Shown here one piece after another: positions 13,398-20,947 of a stretch of DNA of 22,850 nucleotides (position 1 is the first letter of the stretch; every line of letters begins with the position of its first letter). The translations under genes were made by a program, and so were the position numbers. The notes beneath the pieces were generated by a model, which was not told the DNA's origin, ran no database searches, and worked only from the letters and a program-made list of their open reading frames with translations. This stretch comes from a virus. The DNA lies in IMG/VR virus record IMGVR_UViG_3300020470_000727, positions 1-22,850 of that record; one strand, 5' to 3'.

Positions 13398-15554
13398 TTA
13401 TTTCCAGATACTGTTGTAGGATTGTAATTGATCGACCAAAGATTCTCTCTTGGTACCACTACCAAGCACCAATGGTTTCTTACTGTTTGCTGCACCAGTA
13501 GCACCTGCAACAGTCTTCTGACTAGCAGCACTTAATGCTGCAACTTTTGCTTCAGCAGCAGCTGCTTGCTCTTGAGCAGCTTGAAGAGCTTGCATTGCTG
13601 CTTCTTGTTTTTCTTTTTTAGACTGTCCTTTAAGACCTCTTACTGCATCAGTTGCCTTAGACATCACACTTGATGCAGTTGAACTAATCTTACTCCATGC
13701 TGCTTGCCCTCCTCTCTTAGCAAGACTAGCACCCTTCCTAATCATACCACCCAAGAACATTGGTTGTGGTACATGCAACTGAGGTTTCTGTTGATAGATA
13801 CCACCCTCAGACATCATGTTAATGACAGGTGACAATGTAGGTTGGAAAAGACCACCCTTATCAAACATCTCACCTTCAAATATTGAATACCCTTCGCCTG
13901 GTTTAATACCTCTAATCTCTAAGTCTTTTTTATGTGCATCTCTCTTCTTCTTAGAAGTTGCTTTCTGTGCATCAGATGCTTTAAGAATAGGGAATAAAAT
14001 GTCATTATCTAGTCCAGTCATCCGATAATATACCTGCATGATATTATATGCTTGTCCAGTAGCTTGCTTCAACGAATCTATAAGTTGCTGCTGATGTTCC
14101 ATCAGGTCAGGGACACCAATTGATCCCATAATTGATTTAAACTTCTTGAAAGATTTTTCCGTATCTATCACACCGTTGACCGTTACAGTCTTCTCTATAA
14201 ATTCTTTCTGACCATAGACTAACTGCTCTGGATTTATTTGTCCTATCTGATATCCTTCCTTACCATAGTGAGACTTATCAAAGTTTTTAATCCTACCAGT
14301 GTTTTGATTCTTCATCTTACCACCAGCATCAAACTCAGGTAAGTAAGTATTGATATTAATTGGACCGCCTTCTGCTCTACCAGGTACTTTGAATCCTGCA
14401 CTAGAAGCTTGCCTCATCCTCCGACCTGTTAGACCAGAGTCTTTCCTTGTAGCAGGAGTATCAAATGGTACTACAAATCCACCACCATGAGATCTCTGTG
14501 CAACATACTCTGTGCCATGACCTATAAATGCTGTGCTCCTACCACCATCAAGTGATACAGGATAACCTGACTGTGGTCCATGTATCCATCCACCTTTAGC
14601 TTTCTTAGGTAGTTTGCGATACTTGTCTTCAAGTTCTTCTAGCCTTGTATTGTCCTTGTCGAATTCGGGATCGCCATGTGTTTTTCCCTCATTTTCAAGA
14701 CTCTCCAGCCTATCTCTAAGATTAGACATTTCAATAGCATCATCTCTTGATACTGGATTTCCATTGATGGTGGTACCACCCCCACCATCATCCTCATCAT
14801 CACCCTTAAGCTTATCATTGAGCATCATACCAGCACCAATGATCAACCCAATGACACCTAACCTCTTGATCATTTTCTTCGAGGTCATCTTCAACCCTTT
14901 AGCAAACACCTTAAGGAGTTTCCTTAAGTCTTTCACTAGCTTCATAGGATTCTTCAGCCATCGTATGGCTATGAAGAGTCCAGCAAAGTTAGTAATCATC
15001 TGGAAGAGACCTACTATCTTCTCCCACCAGTTACCTTCAATTAATTTTCGTAATCCTTCTAGTCCTCCTATTACTCTATCAGTAAGGAACTTTGCTACAA
15101 ACCCAAAGAATTTTACCATCCCCTCTACGATATTCTTTAACGCTTCTGTATTCTTGGGGTTGGCCAACCATTTCATCACTGGACCAGCGATGGCAAGTAC
15201 TATAATATCTTTGAATACACCTAGGAGATTCTCCAACCAACCAGCTTGAGGTTTCTCTGGTGCTTCGTCACCTCCTTCTCCTTCAGGGACAGGAGTAGCA
15301 CCCTCTGACTGATTGAACGTTGGTTTGAACTCTACCTTCGCACCTTTACTTAACTTCTTAAATGCATCGAGCTGAATATTCTTAGTATCCATCAAGATTT
15401 TGGCAATCGAATTCCATGTCTTGTTTAAATCATTCGTTGCCTTAATATTAATATTGATTGACTTTATTGTTGCTGCCTGATCACCTTGCTCCTTAGCAGG
15501 TCCAACTACCTTCGCAAAGTTTATTTTTCCACCTTTCTTAACTGCTGATGCCAT
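13398..15554 (-). CDS. Tape-measure/hub-like structural protein, 718 aa (paralogue of next gene)
   Basis: Residues 106-200 (WLENLLGVFKDIIVLAIAGP, ANPKNTEALKNIVEGMVKFF) align with the corresponding block of the neighbouring 696-aa protein, so the two look paralogous. Several hydrophobic helices follow, up to about residue 245. Around residues 325-370 a segment GGWIHGPQSGYPVSLDGGRS then FIGHGTEYVAQRSHGGGFVV resembles the motif common near tape-measure C-termini. The last 110 residues are Ala/Gln/Lys-rich coiled coil. It may be the tape measure, a hub plug or a second tape-measure-related protein. ATG overlaps the preceding stop by 1 nt (TAATG). In related genomes such proteins are usually annotated only as virion structural. 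Confidence 0.65.
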   Translation of the reverse strand: MASAVKKGGKINFAKVVGPAKEQGDQAATIKSININIKATNDLNKTWNSIAKILMDTKNIQLDAFKKLSKGAKVEFKPTFNQSEGATPVPEGEGGDEAPEKPQAGWLENLLGVFKDIIVLAIAGPVMKWLANPKNTEALKNIVEGMVKFFGFVAKFLTDRVIGGLEGLRKLIEGNWWEKIVGLFQMITNFAGLFIAIRWLKNPMKLVKDLRKLLKVFAKGLKMTSKKMIKRLGVIGLIIGAGMMLNDKLKGDDEDDGGGGTTINGNPVSRDDAIEMSNLRDRLESLENEGKTHGDPEFDKDNTRLEELEDKYRKLPKKAKGGWIHGPQSGYPVSLDGGRSTAFIGHGTEYVAQRSHGGGFVVPFDTPATRKDSGLTGRRMRQASSAGFKVPGRAEGGPININTYLPEFDAGGKMKNQNTGRIKNFDKSHYGKEGYQIGQINPEQLVYGQKEFIEKTVTVNGVIDTEKSFKKFKSIMGSIGVPDLMEHQQQLIDSLKQATGQAYNIMQVYYRMTGLDNDILFPILKASDAQKATSKKKRDAHKKDLEIRGIKPGEGYSIFEGEMFDKGGLFQPTLSPVINMMSEGGIYQQKPQLHVPQPMFLGGMIRKGASLAKRGGQAAWSKISSTASSVMSKATDAVRGLKGQSKKEKQEAAMQALQAAQEQAAAAEAKVAALSAASQKTVAGATGAANSKKPLVLGSGTKRESLVDQLQSYNSIWK

Positions 15555-17644
15555 TAGACTTTATCAAGTAGGGGTGAGCGTTGACCTTGTATTACTTCCT
15601 GACTACTATTTATTGGCATGGGCAAGAAGATTGGAATTGTATTAGTAATAGGGAAAGCAAATGGAGTTGCATCCTCATCCTCTTCCAATGCATTTGATTC
15701 TGACATAGAAGTTAACGCACCACCTGATGCCATCTCAGGTATCCTAGTGAATGGTCCACCTTGTGAAAACTCATCACCACCACCTTCAATAAATTTATCA
15801 CCAGAGATAACATTATCTTCATTGACCTCCCAACCTGAAGTATCAGTACCTCCACCAGGAGTTGTAGTATCTTCCTCTCCACCTTCAACTTTATCCTTCT
15901 TATTACCTCCTCCAAACCAACCCATGATCTGACTTAAGTCAGGTAGTTTCTTAAAGAGAGCATCCATCTTACCTTTGAGACCACCCAGACCTAGTTTCTC
16001 AATCATAGCATCTTCACCTGCCTTGAGGTCTGCTTCTGGGAAGAAGTCAGGCAGCAAGTCTCTTGCAAACATGTAGGCATCCAAACCAAGAGATATTTTA
16101 GGACCAGGGAGAAAACCTGGACCTATAGGAGGTGGTAAACCAGACAAGTCTAAGATACCAGACGCACCTTCAATAAGACCACCAATAGTATCCCCCTGAG
16201 CAAATCTATCATAGGCAAACACCATGTTAACAATACCACCAATGATATCAATTGCTTTCGGTCCTATCTCTTTCAACACTGGACCTAAACTAAAGATACC
16301 TTTAGCACCTTTCTTCTTCAGGAGTTTCATTATCCATTCAAAGCCAGGTATCTTTCTCAATAATTTGGTGATTGTATCACCGACACCAGTCATCCTCTTC
16401 ATCAAAGGATCTAAATGCTTCTTAGCAGGCTTTAGAACCTTCTCAATCATTATCTCTTTGGCTCTGCTACCAGCCTTCTTAATCCAGTTACCCAGATCAC
16501 CCCACTTAGAATTCAATCTCTTCTGTAAGTTTTTACCATACTTCTGTGCCTCAGCCCACTTACTTGTTACTTGCTTTCCAGCCCAATCAATACCAGACTG
16601 AATATTCTTACCAATACCACTAAAGAAATTACCTATCCCCTTCTTTGCATCCCCAACATCTACCTTGGGCAGGAGGTTTTTTAATTTCTTTGGATCTAAA
16701 AACTTACCTACATTATCAATTGCACCAGTAACTTGCTTACCAATCTTAGTATCTGCTAACTTTTTAGTTACCTTACCTGCACCCTCCATTATATCATCTA
16801 TCTTGGATGCTTTCTTAGCATCCTTCGCCTTATCTACTCCCTTAATTGCATCCTTAGTCTTATCTACTGCTTGAACACCCTTTTGTCCTACCTTTCCAGC
16901 CTTCTTCCTCCACCAGTTTTGGAATTTTTTTGCCAGCTCAATAACTTTCTCAACCAAACCAGCTAGGTTTTGACACAGTGCGATGATACCCATCATCAAA
17001 CCGAAAGGATTCATTAGAGCTGCTAGCCCTAGGAATCCCATCAGCATCTGGCCAAATCCTTTTAACCTCTCCCAAAATGGTGCGTTAGAATCAAATACCT
17101 TACCCATACCGCCGAGAAGATTCTCGACAGATCCCTTAACCCAACCAGCAAAGAACTTAAAGACCTTACCTGTAGTTTCAATTGCCCACTGTACTGTCTT
17201 AGCATTCTTAGGGTCTTTCATGAAGTCAAAGACCGCCTTAGTAATCACTAAGGTGATCAAATCTTTCATAAAGTTTGCTAATGGGCCAAAGACTTTCTCC
17301 ATCCAAGTCATTGCTCCCTTGGATGTCTTCGTATCTTTTAAGTCTTTATTCTTACCTTCGTTAATGTTACCTTTCGGTGGACCCTCAGGTAATATCTTTC
17401 CTTCCTGTAAATTCTCAGCAGCTTTATCTTTCTCTAAGCGTGCTAACTTCTTCTTTTTCTTCTCTTGATACTTTTGAAATGATACCGTTGCACCAGCAAT
17501 GGATTTCATTTCCAGTATAATCTTACCAATACTATTACTAATTACTCCTGACTGATTAATAGCAAGAGTTTTCTGGCTATGAGCAGCTAGAACCCCTTTT
17601 CCTTTAAGAGGTTTGGCAGGTTTATATAGTACTAACTTAGCCAT
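15554..17644 (-). CDS. Tape measure protein candidate, 696 aa
   Basis: A tape measure sets tail length and is normally encoded directly after the tail assembly chaperones. Here the gene follows the gp26/frameshift ORF with an 8-nt overlap. Features: charged coiled-coil N-terminus (Lys/Glu run at residues 58-78), hydrophobic helices between about 114 and 235 (WMEKVFGPLANFMKDLITLV, MGFLGLAALMNPFGLMMGII), a long Lys-rich helical middle, another hydrophobic region (GPKAIDIIGGIVNMVFAY), and a Gly-rich C-terminus with QGGPFTRIPEMASGGAL. T4 gp29 is 590 aa. Sequence similarity to gp29 cannot be shown here, so the name rests on architecture and position. Confidence 0.6.
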   Translation of the reverse strand: MAKLVLYKPAKPLKGKGVLAAHSQKTLAINQSGVISNSIGKIILEMKSIAGATVSFQKYQEKKKKKLARLEKDKAAENLQEGKILPEGPPKGNINEGKNKDLKDTKTSKGAMTWMEKVFGPLANFMKDLITLVITKAVFDFMKDPKNAKTVQWAIETTGKVFKFFAGWVKGSVENLLGGMGKVFDSNAPFWERLKGFGQMLMGFLGLAALMNPFGLMMGIIALCQNLAGLVEKVIELAKKFQNWWRKKAGKVGQKGVQAVDKTKDAIKGVDKAKDAKKASKIDDIMEGAGKVTKKLADTKIGKQVTGAIDNVGKFLDPKKLKNLLPKVDVGDAKKGIGNFFSGIGKNIQSGIDWAGKQVTSKWAEAQKYGKNLQKRLNSKWGDLGNWIKKAGSRAKEIMIEKVLKPAKKHLDPLMKRMTGVGDTITKLLRKIPGFEWIMKLLKKKGAKGIFSLGPVLKEIGPKAIDIIGGIVNMVFAYDRFAQGDTIGGLIEGASGILDLSGLPPPIGPGFLPGPKISLGLDAYMFARDLLPDFFPEADLKAGEDAMIEKLGLGGLKGKMDALFKKLPDLSQIMGWFGGGNKKDKVEGGEEDTTTPGGGTDTSGWEVNEDNVISGDKFIEGGGDEFSQGGPFTRIPEMASGGALTSMSESNALEEDEDATPFAFPITNTIPIFLPMPINSSQEVIQGQRSPLLDKV

Positions 17645-17831
17645 TAGATGCTTGTTTGTCCTTGTAGCGTCTTTCCTCTTCCTTGAGGAATTTTATGAGT
17701 AGATGAACATAGATTTCCTTTTCAAATGGTATAAGGTTGTCTATGTATTCCATGTTCCACTTATGATGATGCATCAAAGCAAAGTTTGATTCATAATATG
17801 TCTTTAGGTCCCCGTGTAGGAGGACTACTCG
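17637..17831 (-). CDS. -1 frame extension of gp26 (tail assembly chaperone-like), 64 codons
   Basis: The frame is open from the slippery site to TAA at 17637-17639. It encodes RVVLLHGDLKTYYESNFALM, then HHHKWNMEYIDNLIPFEKEI and a Lys/Glu helix. The pattern L..HHHKW..E....IPFE.EIY..LL is typical of the small C-terminal domain of gpG-T-type tail assembly chaperones that bind tail components. An internal ATG (17772-17774) would give a 45-aa protein but has no Shine-Dalgarno and cuts off the conserved YYESNFAL part. Frameshift expression as a 299-aa gp26 fusion is therefore the better reading. It precedes the tape measure candidate, as expected for this gene type. Confidence 0.75.
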   Translation of the reverse strand, partial: RVVLLHGDLKTYYESNFALMHHHKWNMEYIDNLIPFEKEIYVHLLIKFLKEEERRYKDKQASNG

Positions 17832-17837
17832 AAAAAA
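17808..17837 (-). promoter_or_regulatory. Programmed -1 ribosomal frameshift signal at the end of gp26
   Basis: On the minus strand the heptamer T TTT TTC (17837-17831) is in the correct X XXY YYZ phase relative to gp26. A 5-nt spacer GAGTA follows, then a stem GTCCTC/GGGGAC (17825-17820 and 17813-17808; one G-U pair) with a 6-nt loop CTACAC. The zero-frame stop TAG overlaps the spacer and stem start. Slippery site, spacer length and stem-loop meet the canonical requirements. Confidence 0.8.
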
Positions 17838-18535
17838 GAGCTTAGTCCCTCCAATGTGACCTCATTCTCTACACCAGTGTTAGGATTTAATACCTTAATA
17901 GTATGAGATAACTTAGGCATAGTCTCAAAGAATGTTTGTATCTTTTTAAACTGTCCTGAGTTCATATCATCAAAGAATGCTAGGAGTTCTTTCTTAGAAG
18001 AGTCTTTGCAATCATATACTTGTTCGCTATCAGCAATAGTTTCAACACATGCTGCTGCCATTTCAAAAACTTGATCCACACCAGGATCATCACCAACAAG
18101 ATTAAGTTTAACAAACATATCAAAGGATGGATAACCCATAGTGATAATGATATCATCACTGAGTTTTATCTCTCTTTTATGATCGGGACTCTTTGTTATT
18201 TCAATATCATCTAGTGGTATTGATACAGGAACCTGTGTCTCATTATCATCTGGACAAGTAATGTTTACATCAACATTCTCACCCACAGATCTCGTCCTGA
18301 TTTTAAGGAAGAGATATTCAATATCAAAGGTTGCAAGATCTTTTAGTGACCTGAGATTAGTACATGAGGTAAGGATATTCTTGACTGCATCAATCATATC
18401 TTTCTGCTCACCACTTTCCATTGCTAGGTAGAGAAGTTTCTCTTCCTTGACCAGGAAAGGTCTATACTTTACATTCTTTCCACTGCTAGGCAGCTTGAGA
18501 TTATACTCAGGGACGTTTAACTTAGGTAATGCCAT
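17825..18535 (-). CDS. 26: gp26-like baseplate hub protein / tail assembly chaperone, 236 aa
   Basis: The T4 gp26 family pattern is clear: LPSSGKNVKYRPFLVKEEKL (residues 16-35), LYLAMESGEQ, then LATFDIEYLFLKIRTRSVGE and a C-rich strand ITCPDDNE. T4 gp26 (208 aa) is needed for baseplate hub assembly. I chose the ATG at 18533-18535 (MALPKLNVPEYN) rather than a GTG three codons earlier, because a late promoter CTAAATAA ends 19 nt upstream of it. The last codons TCT TTT TTC GAG TAG contain the slippery heptamer described separately, so a fraction of ribosomes should make a longer product. It is first in a unit with the tape-measure-like, hub, cp12 and cpeT genes. Confidence 0.85.
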   Translation of the reverse strand: MALPKLNVPEYNLKLPSSGKNVKYRPFLVKEEKLLYLAMESGEQKDMIDAVKNILTSCTNLRSLKDLATFDIEYLFLKIRTRSVGENVDVNITCPDDNETQVPVSIPLDDIEITKSPDHKREIKLSDDIIITMGYPSFDMFVKLNLVGDDPGVDQVFEMAAACVETIADSEQVYDCKDSSKKELLAFFDDMNSGQFKKIQTFFETMPKLSHTIKVLNPNTGVENEVTLEGLSSFFE

Positions 18536-18554
18536 AGAATTCACTTCAGTACAG

Positions 18555-18562
18555 TTATTTAG
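18555..18562 (-). promoter_or_regulatory. Late promoter variant (CTAAATAA) for the gp26 unit
   Basis: CTAAATAA sits between repeat copy B and the gp26 ATG, at the same place as CATAAATA relative to copy A and gp5. The shared position supports it as a functional late promoter despite the T-for-A change from TATAAATA. Confidence 0.6.
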
Positions 18563-18564
18563 TC

Positions 18565-18630
18565 AAAAACCCTAGGGGTCAAAAAATGTGCCGAGATTTT
18601 TTTGCGACTTCTGGGGAACTAAAAGTCGAT
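18565..18630 (-). repeat. 66-bp late-unit boundary element, copy B
   Basis: Spans from the base after the stop of the tail-tube-like gene to 2 nt before the late promoter of gp26. On the minus strand it can form hairpin CGACTT/AAGTCG (12-nt loop) and a second stem CAAAAAA/TTTTTTG around CTCGGC. The closing pair is C-G here and G-C in copy A, a compensatory change that supports the RNA structure. It ends AGGGTTTTT. Confidence 0.75.
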
Positions 18631-19410
18631 TTAGGGTAGGCCGAATTGATTAACAGGATCCATACTAGATGCTGAGTCAAACTTATCATCAACATAAAAT
18701 CTATACCTCTCGTAATAAAATCCAACTGAGAGTGTGATAGTTTGTGCTGTCTCGTTAGTTAATGATATCGATCCAATGTTGAATGGGAATACATTTCTCA
18801 TGTCATATATTCCTACCAACTGGTCTGCCTTATAAGAAGGTACTTGCTCTAACTTTATACCTAATGATTTAATATGCTCAAGGAATTTCTGGGTGTAAGG
18901 TACCTTCAATCCTCCACCTCTTTCCCACTTAAAAACTTTTAGACTAGGGCAAACATAACTGTCATAGTAATCTGTCATCTGATTAGCATCACTAGACATC
19001 AACTGGATCCATCTCTCAAAGATGTTACGAGTTGCATGTGACCTAGGTAGTAAGAAATCTATTTGAATTTGACTGAATGTAGATGATGTAGCATAGTTAT
19101 ATGCTGATCCAATATTAGTAATGGCAGAGGTTGTTACCTGTCTACTAGGTAAGTTAACAGTTGATGCATAGAAATTTAAGAGGTTAGCATTGTCACCAAT
19201 CTCTAAAGTAAAATTCTTTCCACCATAATATGATACTCTATCTGATGTTGACCCACCACCTCCACCAAAGATAACTGGTGTTGAAAATTGTACAGAGTAT
19301 CTATTGCTATACGAAGGAGCATTCTTATTATTCTTTGACCATCCTATCAGTTGGTTCAAAGATGCTCTCGGTGTATATCGAGACCTCTCTTTAAAGTTTT
19401 GTACTACCAT
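18631..19410 (-). CDS. Baseplate tail-tube initiator (gp54-like candidate), 259 aa
   Basis: The protein has a tail-tube-like layout: strand-rich core with NFTLEIGDNANLLNFYASTV, LPSRQV, then IQIDFLLPRSHATRNIFERW, a YYDSYVCPSLKVFKW strand, and a C-terminal beta hairpin (TITLSVGFYYERYRFY). T4 gp54 starts tail tube polymerisation on the baseplate and shares this fold with the tube protein gp19. Length (259 aa) lies between gp19 (163) and gp54 (320). The position beside gp4 and close to gp48 favours gp54 over the main tube protein, which in these phages is usually near the sheath gene. ATG overlaps the gp4 stop by 1 nt (TAATG). Confidence 0.6.
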   Translation of the reverse strand: MVVQNFKERSRYTPRASLNQLIGWSKNNKNAPSYSNRYSVQFSTPVIFGGGGGSTSDRVSYYGGKNFTLEIGDNANLLNFYASTVNLPSRQVTTSAITNIGSAYNYATSSTFSQIQIDFLLPRSHATRNIFERWIQLMSSDANQMTDYYDSYVCPSLKVFKWERGGGLKVPYTQKFLEHIKSLGIKLEQVPSYKADQLVGIYDMRNVFPFNIGSISLTNETAQTITLSVGFYYERYRFYVDDKFDSASSMDPVNQFGLP

Positions 19411-19829
19411 TATACTTTGAGTTCTTTTTCAGTAATCAATTCAAATCCCCACCCGTTTGCTTTACAAAATTTCTGAGCCGCTTTCCACTTAGCATGGTTG
19501 ACACTATATGTAACAACCTCTCTAATATATTTTTTATTAATTTTCTTTTGCGTCTTAGGTTCTTTTGTTTGATACAAAGGTTTAACTTCAACTAAAGATT
19601 TTTTCCCCTTCACTTTGACATAAAAATCTGGGAAATATCTGTGACGTTTACCATCAACAGGAGATATATAAGGTATTGCAATCTCTTCACTAGCCCACTC
19701 TTGTACAGATGTAGATGTGTCTGCCCACACCATGAATTTGTACTCCCAAGAAGACCTGTAAATAATATTCGTAGGGTCACCCTTATACTTCCTTGGAAAT
19801 CTAGGAGTGAATTTACCCTGATACCTCAT
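19410..19829 (-). CDS. 4: Head completion protein gp4 (nuclease-like), 139 aa
   Basis: T4 gp4 stabilises filled heads before tail joining and has a nuclease-like fold. Family residues are clear: MRYQGKFTPRFPRKYKGDPT, NIIYRSSWEYKFMVWAD (21-37), SEEIAIPYISPVDGKRHRYF (47-66), then PDFYVKVKGKKSLVEVKP, where PD (67-68) and EVK (81-83) form a PD-(D/E)xK-like motif. The start is the ATG at 19827-19829; longer forms run back into gp48 on the other strand and have no family similarity. A late promoter CTAAATAC lies 22 nt upstream. There is no Shine-Dalgarno sequence. Confidence 0.88.
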   Translation of the reverse strand: MRYQGKFTPRFPRKYKGDPTNIIYRSSWEYKFMVWADTSTSVQEWASEEIAIPYISPVDGKRHRYFPDFYVKVKGKKSLVEVKPLYQTKEPKTQKKINKKYIREVVTYSVNHAKWKAAQKFCKANGWGFELITEKELKV

Positions 19830-19834
19830 AAATA
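19827..19834 (+). promoter_or_regulatory. Late promoter (CATAAATA) for gp48-gp53
   Basis: CATAAATA on the plus strand, 39 nt before the gp48 ATG. Its first three bases, CAT, are the complement of the gp4 start codon, so the promoter overlaps the first codons of gp4. Confidence 0.65.
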
Positions 19835-19851
19835 GACATAGCAAAGTAAAA

Positions 19852-19859
19852 GTATTTAG
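19852..19859 (-). promoter_or_regulatory. Late promoter variant (CTAAATAC) for gp4
   Basis: CTAAATAC on the minus strand, 22 nt before the gp4 ATG, lying inside the leader of the divergent gp48 gene. The two late promoters are only 17 nt apart and point past each other, so their transcripts overlap at the 5' ends. Confidence 0.55.
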
Positions 19860-19873
19860 GTACAAGACCGAGC

Positions 19874-20947
19874 ATGGCATTAACATATCCCATAAGAGTA
19901 CCAGTTGAAGGTAAAAATGAACATGGTGTTGAAGGAAGCACTGGGTCTGTTGACTACTTAAAACTACAACGATTCGCAATCGATTACGAGAAGTCACCAG
20001 CAGGATACGGTGGTCAAAACTTACCTGGATCAAAAGCAGCAACCAAAATTAAAGGTGAGCCAGTTTACATGGCAATGCCAGCAGCATTATCAGCAGCATA
20101 CGCAGCACAATATCAAACTGTTGATGTAGGACAAGGTGGTGTGATGGCACTGCAAATGGCTGGGACAGCAATGGGTGAAGGAGATTCTAAAACTAAAGCA
20201 GAGTCAATGACTAGCAGCATTCAAGCTGCTGCTTCAAGTATGTTTCCAGAGATAGCATTCAATAAAGGTACCTCTCTAGCAGCAGGTCTTATGAATCAAG
20301 CTGGATTAAATACACAGTTGGATGGTAAATCTGCAATGGCATTAACGAAAGGAAAGATAGTTAACCCTTTCACTGAGCAAGTCTTTAATGGTGTGCCATT
20401 TAGAAACCATTCTTTCTCTTGGAAGATGTTTGCTCGTAACTATAAAGAAGCACAAAGAATACTAGCAATCATTCAGACTATAAAGATGGGTGTGCTACCT
20501 CAGTTTGGTAATGCTCCACCACCTACAGTTGCAGAGGGTGAAAATAAAAACTGGACTTATAAAGATGGTATGTTAACTATCACTAAACCAGTTGAGGGTG
20601 ATAGTAATGAAACAAAATCAGAAGTACAAGCAACAACCACAGTAAATCTACAAGGTAGATACCTTAAGACACCTGATAGATTTAACTTAGAATTTGTAAG
20701 ACTTGATCAAAATGGTACGGGACTCAGAAAGATTCCACACTACAGATTCCACCCATGTATTTGTAATTCATTCAATGTAAACTACACACCTGATGGTCAG
20801 TATGTTTCATTCAAAGATGCAATAGCAAAATTTAATAACAATAATACTACACCACTACCACAAATGATGGTACCCGCAGTGCAGATTGACATCTCATTCG
20901 CAGAGACTAAGATACTCACAACAGCAGACGCAGCAGCAGGATTCTAA
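19874..20947 (+). CDS. 48: Baseplate tail tube cap gp48, 357 aa
   Basis: T4 gp48 sits on the hub and, with gp54, nucleates the tail tube. The family core NPFTEQVFNGVPFRNHSFSW (residues 164-183), followed by ARNYKEAQRILAIIQTIKMG and LPQFG, is well preserved, as are the C-terminal strands HYRFHPCICNSFNVNYTPDG. The N-terminus is extended by Ala/Gly-rich sequence between residues 55 and 150; 357 aa compares with 364 in T4. No strong Shine-Dalgarno precedes the ATG. It is the first gene of the only plus-strand structural unit in this window; the stop overlaps the gp53 start by 1 nt. Confidence 0.85.
   Translation: MALTYPIRVPVEGKNEHGVEGSTGSVDYLKLQRFAIDYEKSPAGYGGQNLPGSKAATKIKGEPVYMAMPAALSAAYAAQYQTVDVGQGGVMALQMAGTAMGEGDSKTKAESMTSSIQAAASSMFPEIAFNKGTSLAAGLMNQAGLNTQLDGKSAMALTKGKIVNPFTEQVFNGVPFRNHSFSWKMFARNYKEAQRILAIIQTIKMGVLPQFGNAPPPTVAEGENKNWTYKDGMLTITKPVEGDSNETKSEVQATTTVNLQGRYLKTPDRFNLEFVRLDQNGTGLRKIPHYRFHPCICNSFNVNYTPDGQYVSFKDAIAKFNNNNTTPLPQMMVPAVQIDISFAETKILTTADAAAGF

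Noticed and set aside
14614-15249. 211-codon open frame on the plus strand
   Set aside because: It is antisense to the 718-aa tape-measure-like gene; its Ser/Pro-rich composition reflects the complement of Lys/Asp/Gly codons and no ribosome site or family pattern is seen.
15608-15616. AATAAATA-like late promoter on the minus strand inside the 696-aa gene
   Set aside because: Within coding sequence near the 3' end; the next gene starts about 55 nt downstream and is already coupled by TAATG. Chance match is likely in AT-rich DNA.
18565-18630. Boundary element read simply as a classic rho-independent terminator
   Set aside because: The first hairpin is followed by A residues rather than T, and the A/T stem is weak; termination is possible but not shown by the usual GC stem plus T run.
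19830-20042. Upstream extension of gp4 to a start at 20042
   Set aside because: The extra 71 codons lie antisense to gp48, have no family similarity and would place the gp4 late promoter inside the gene.
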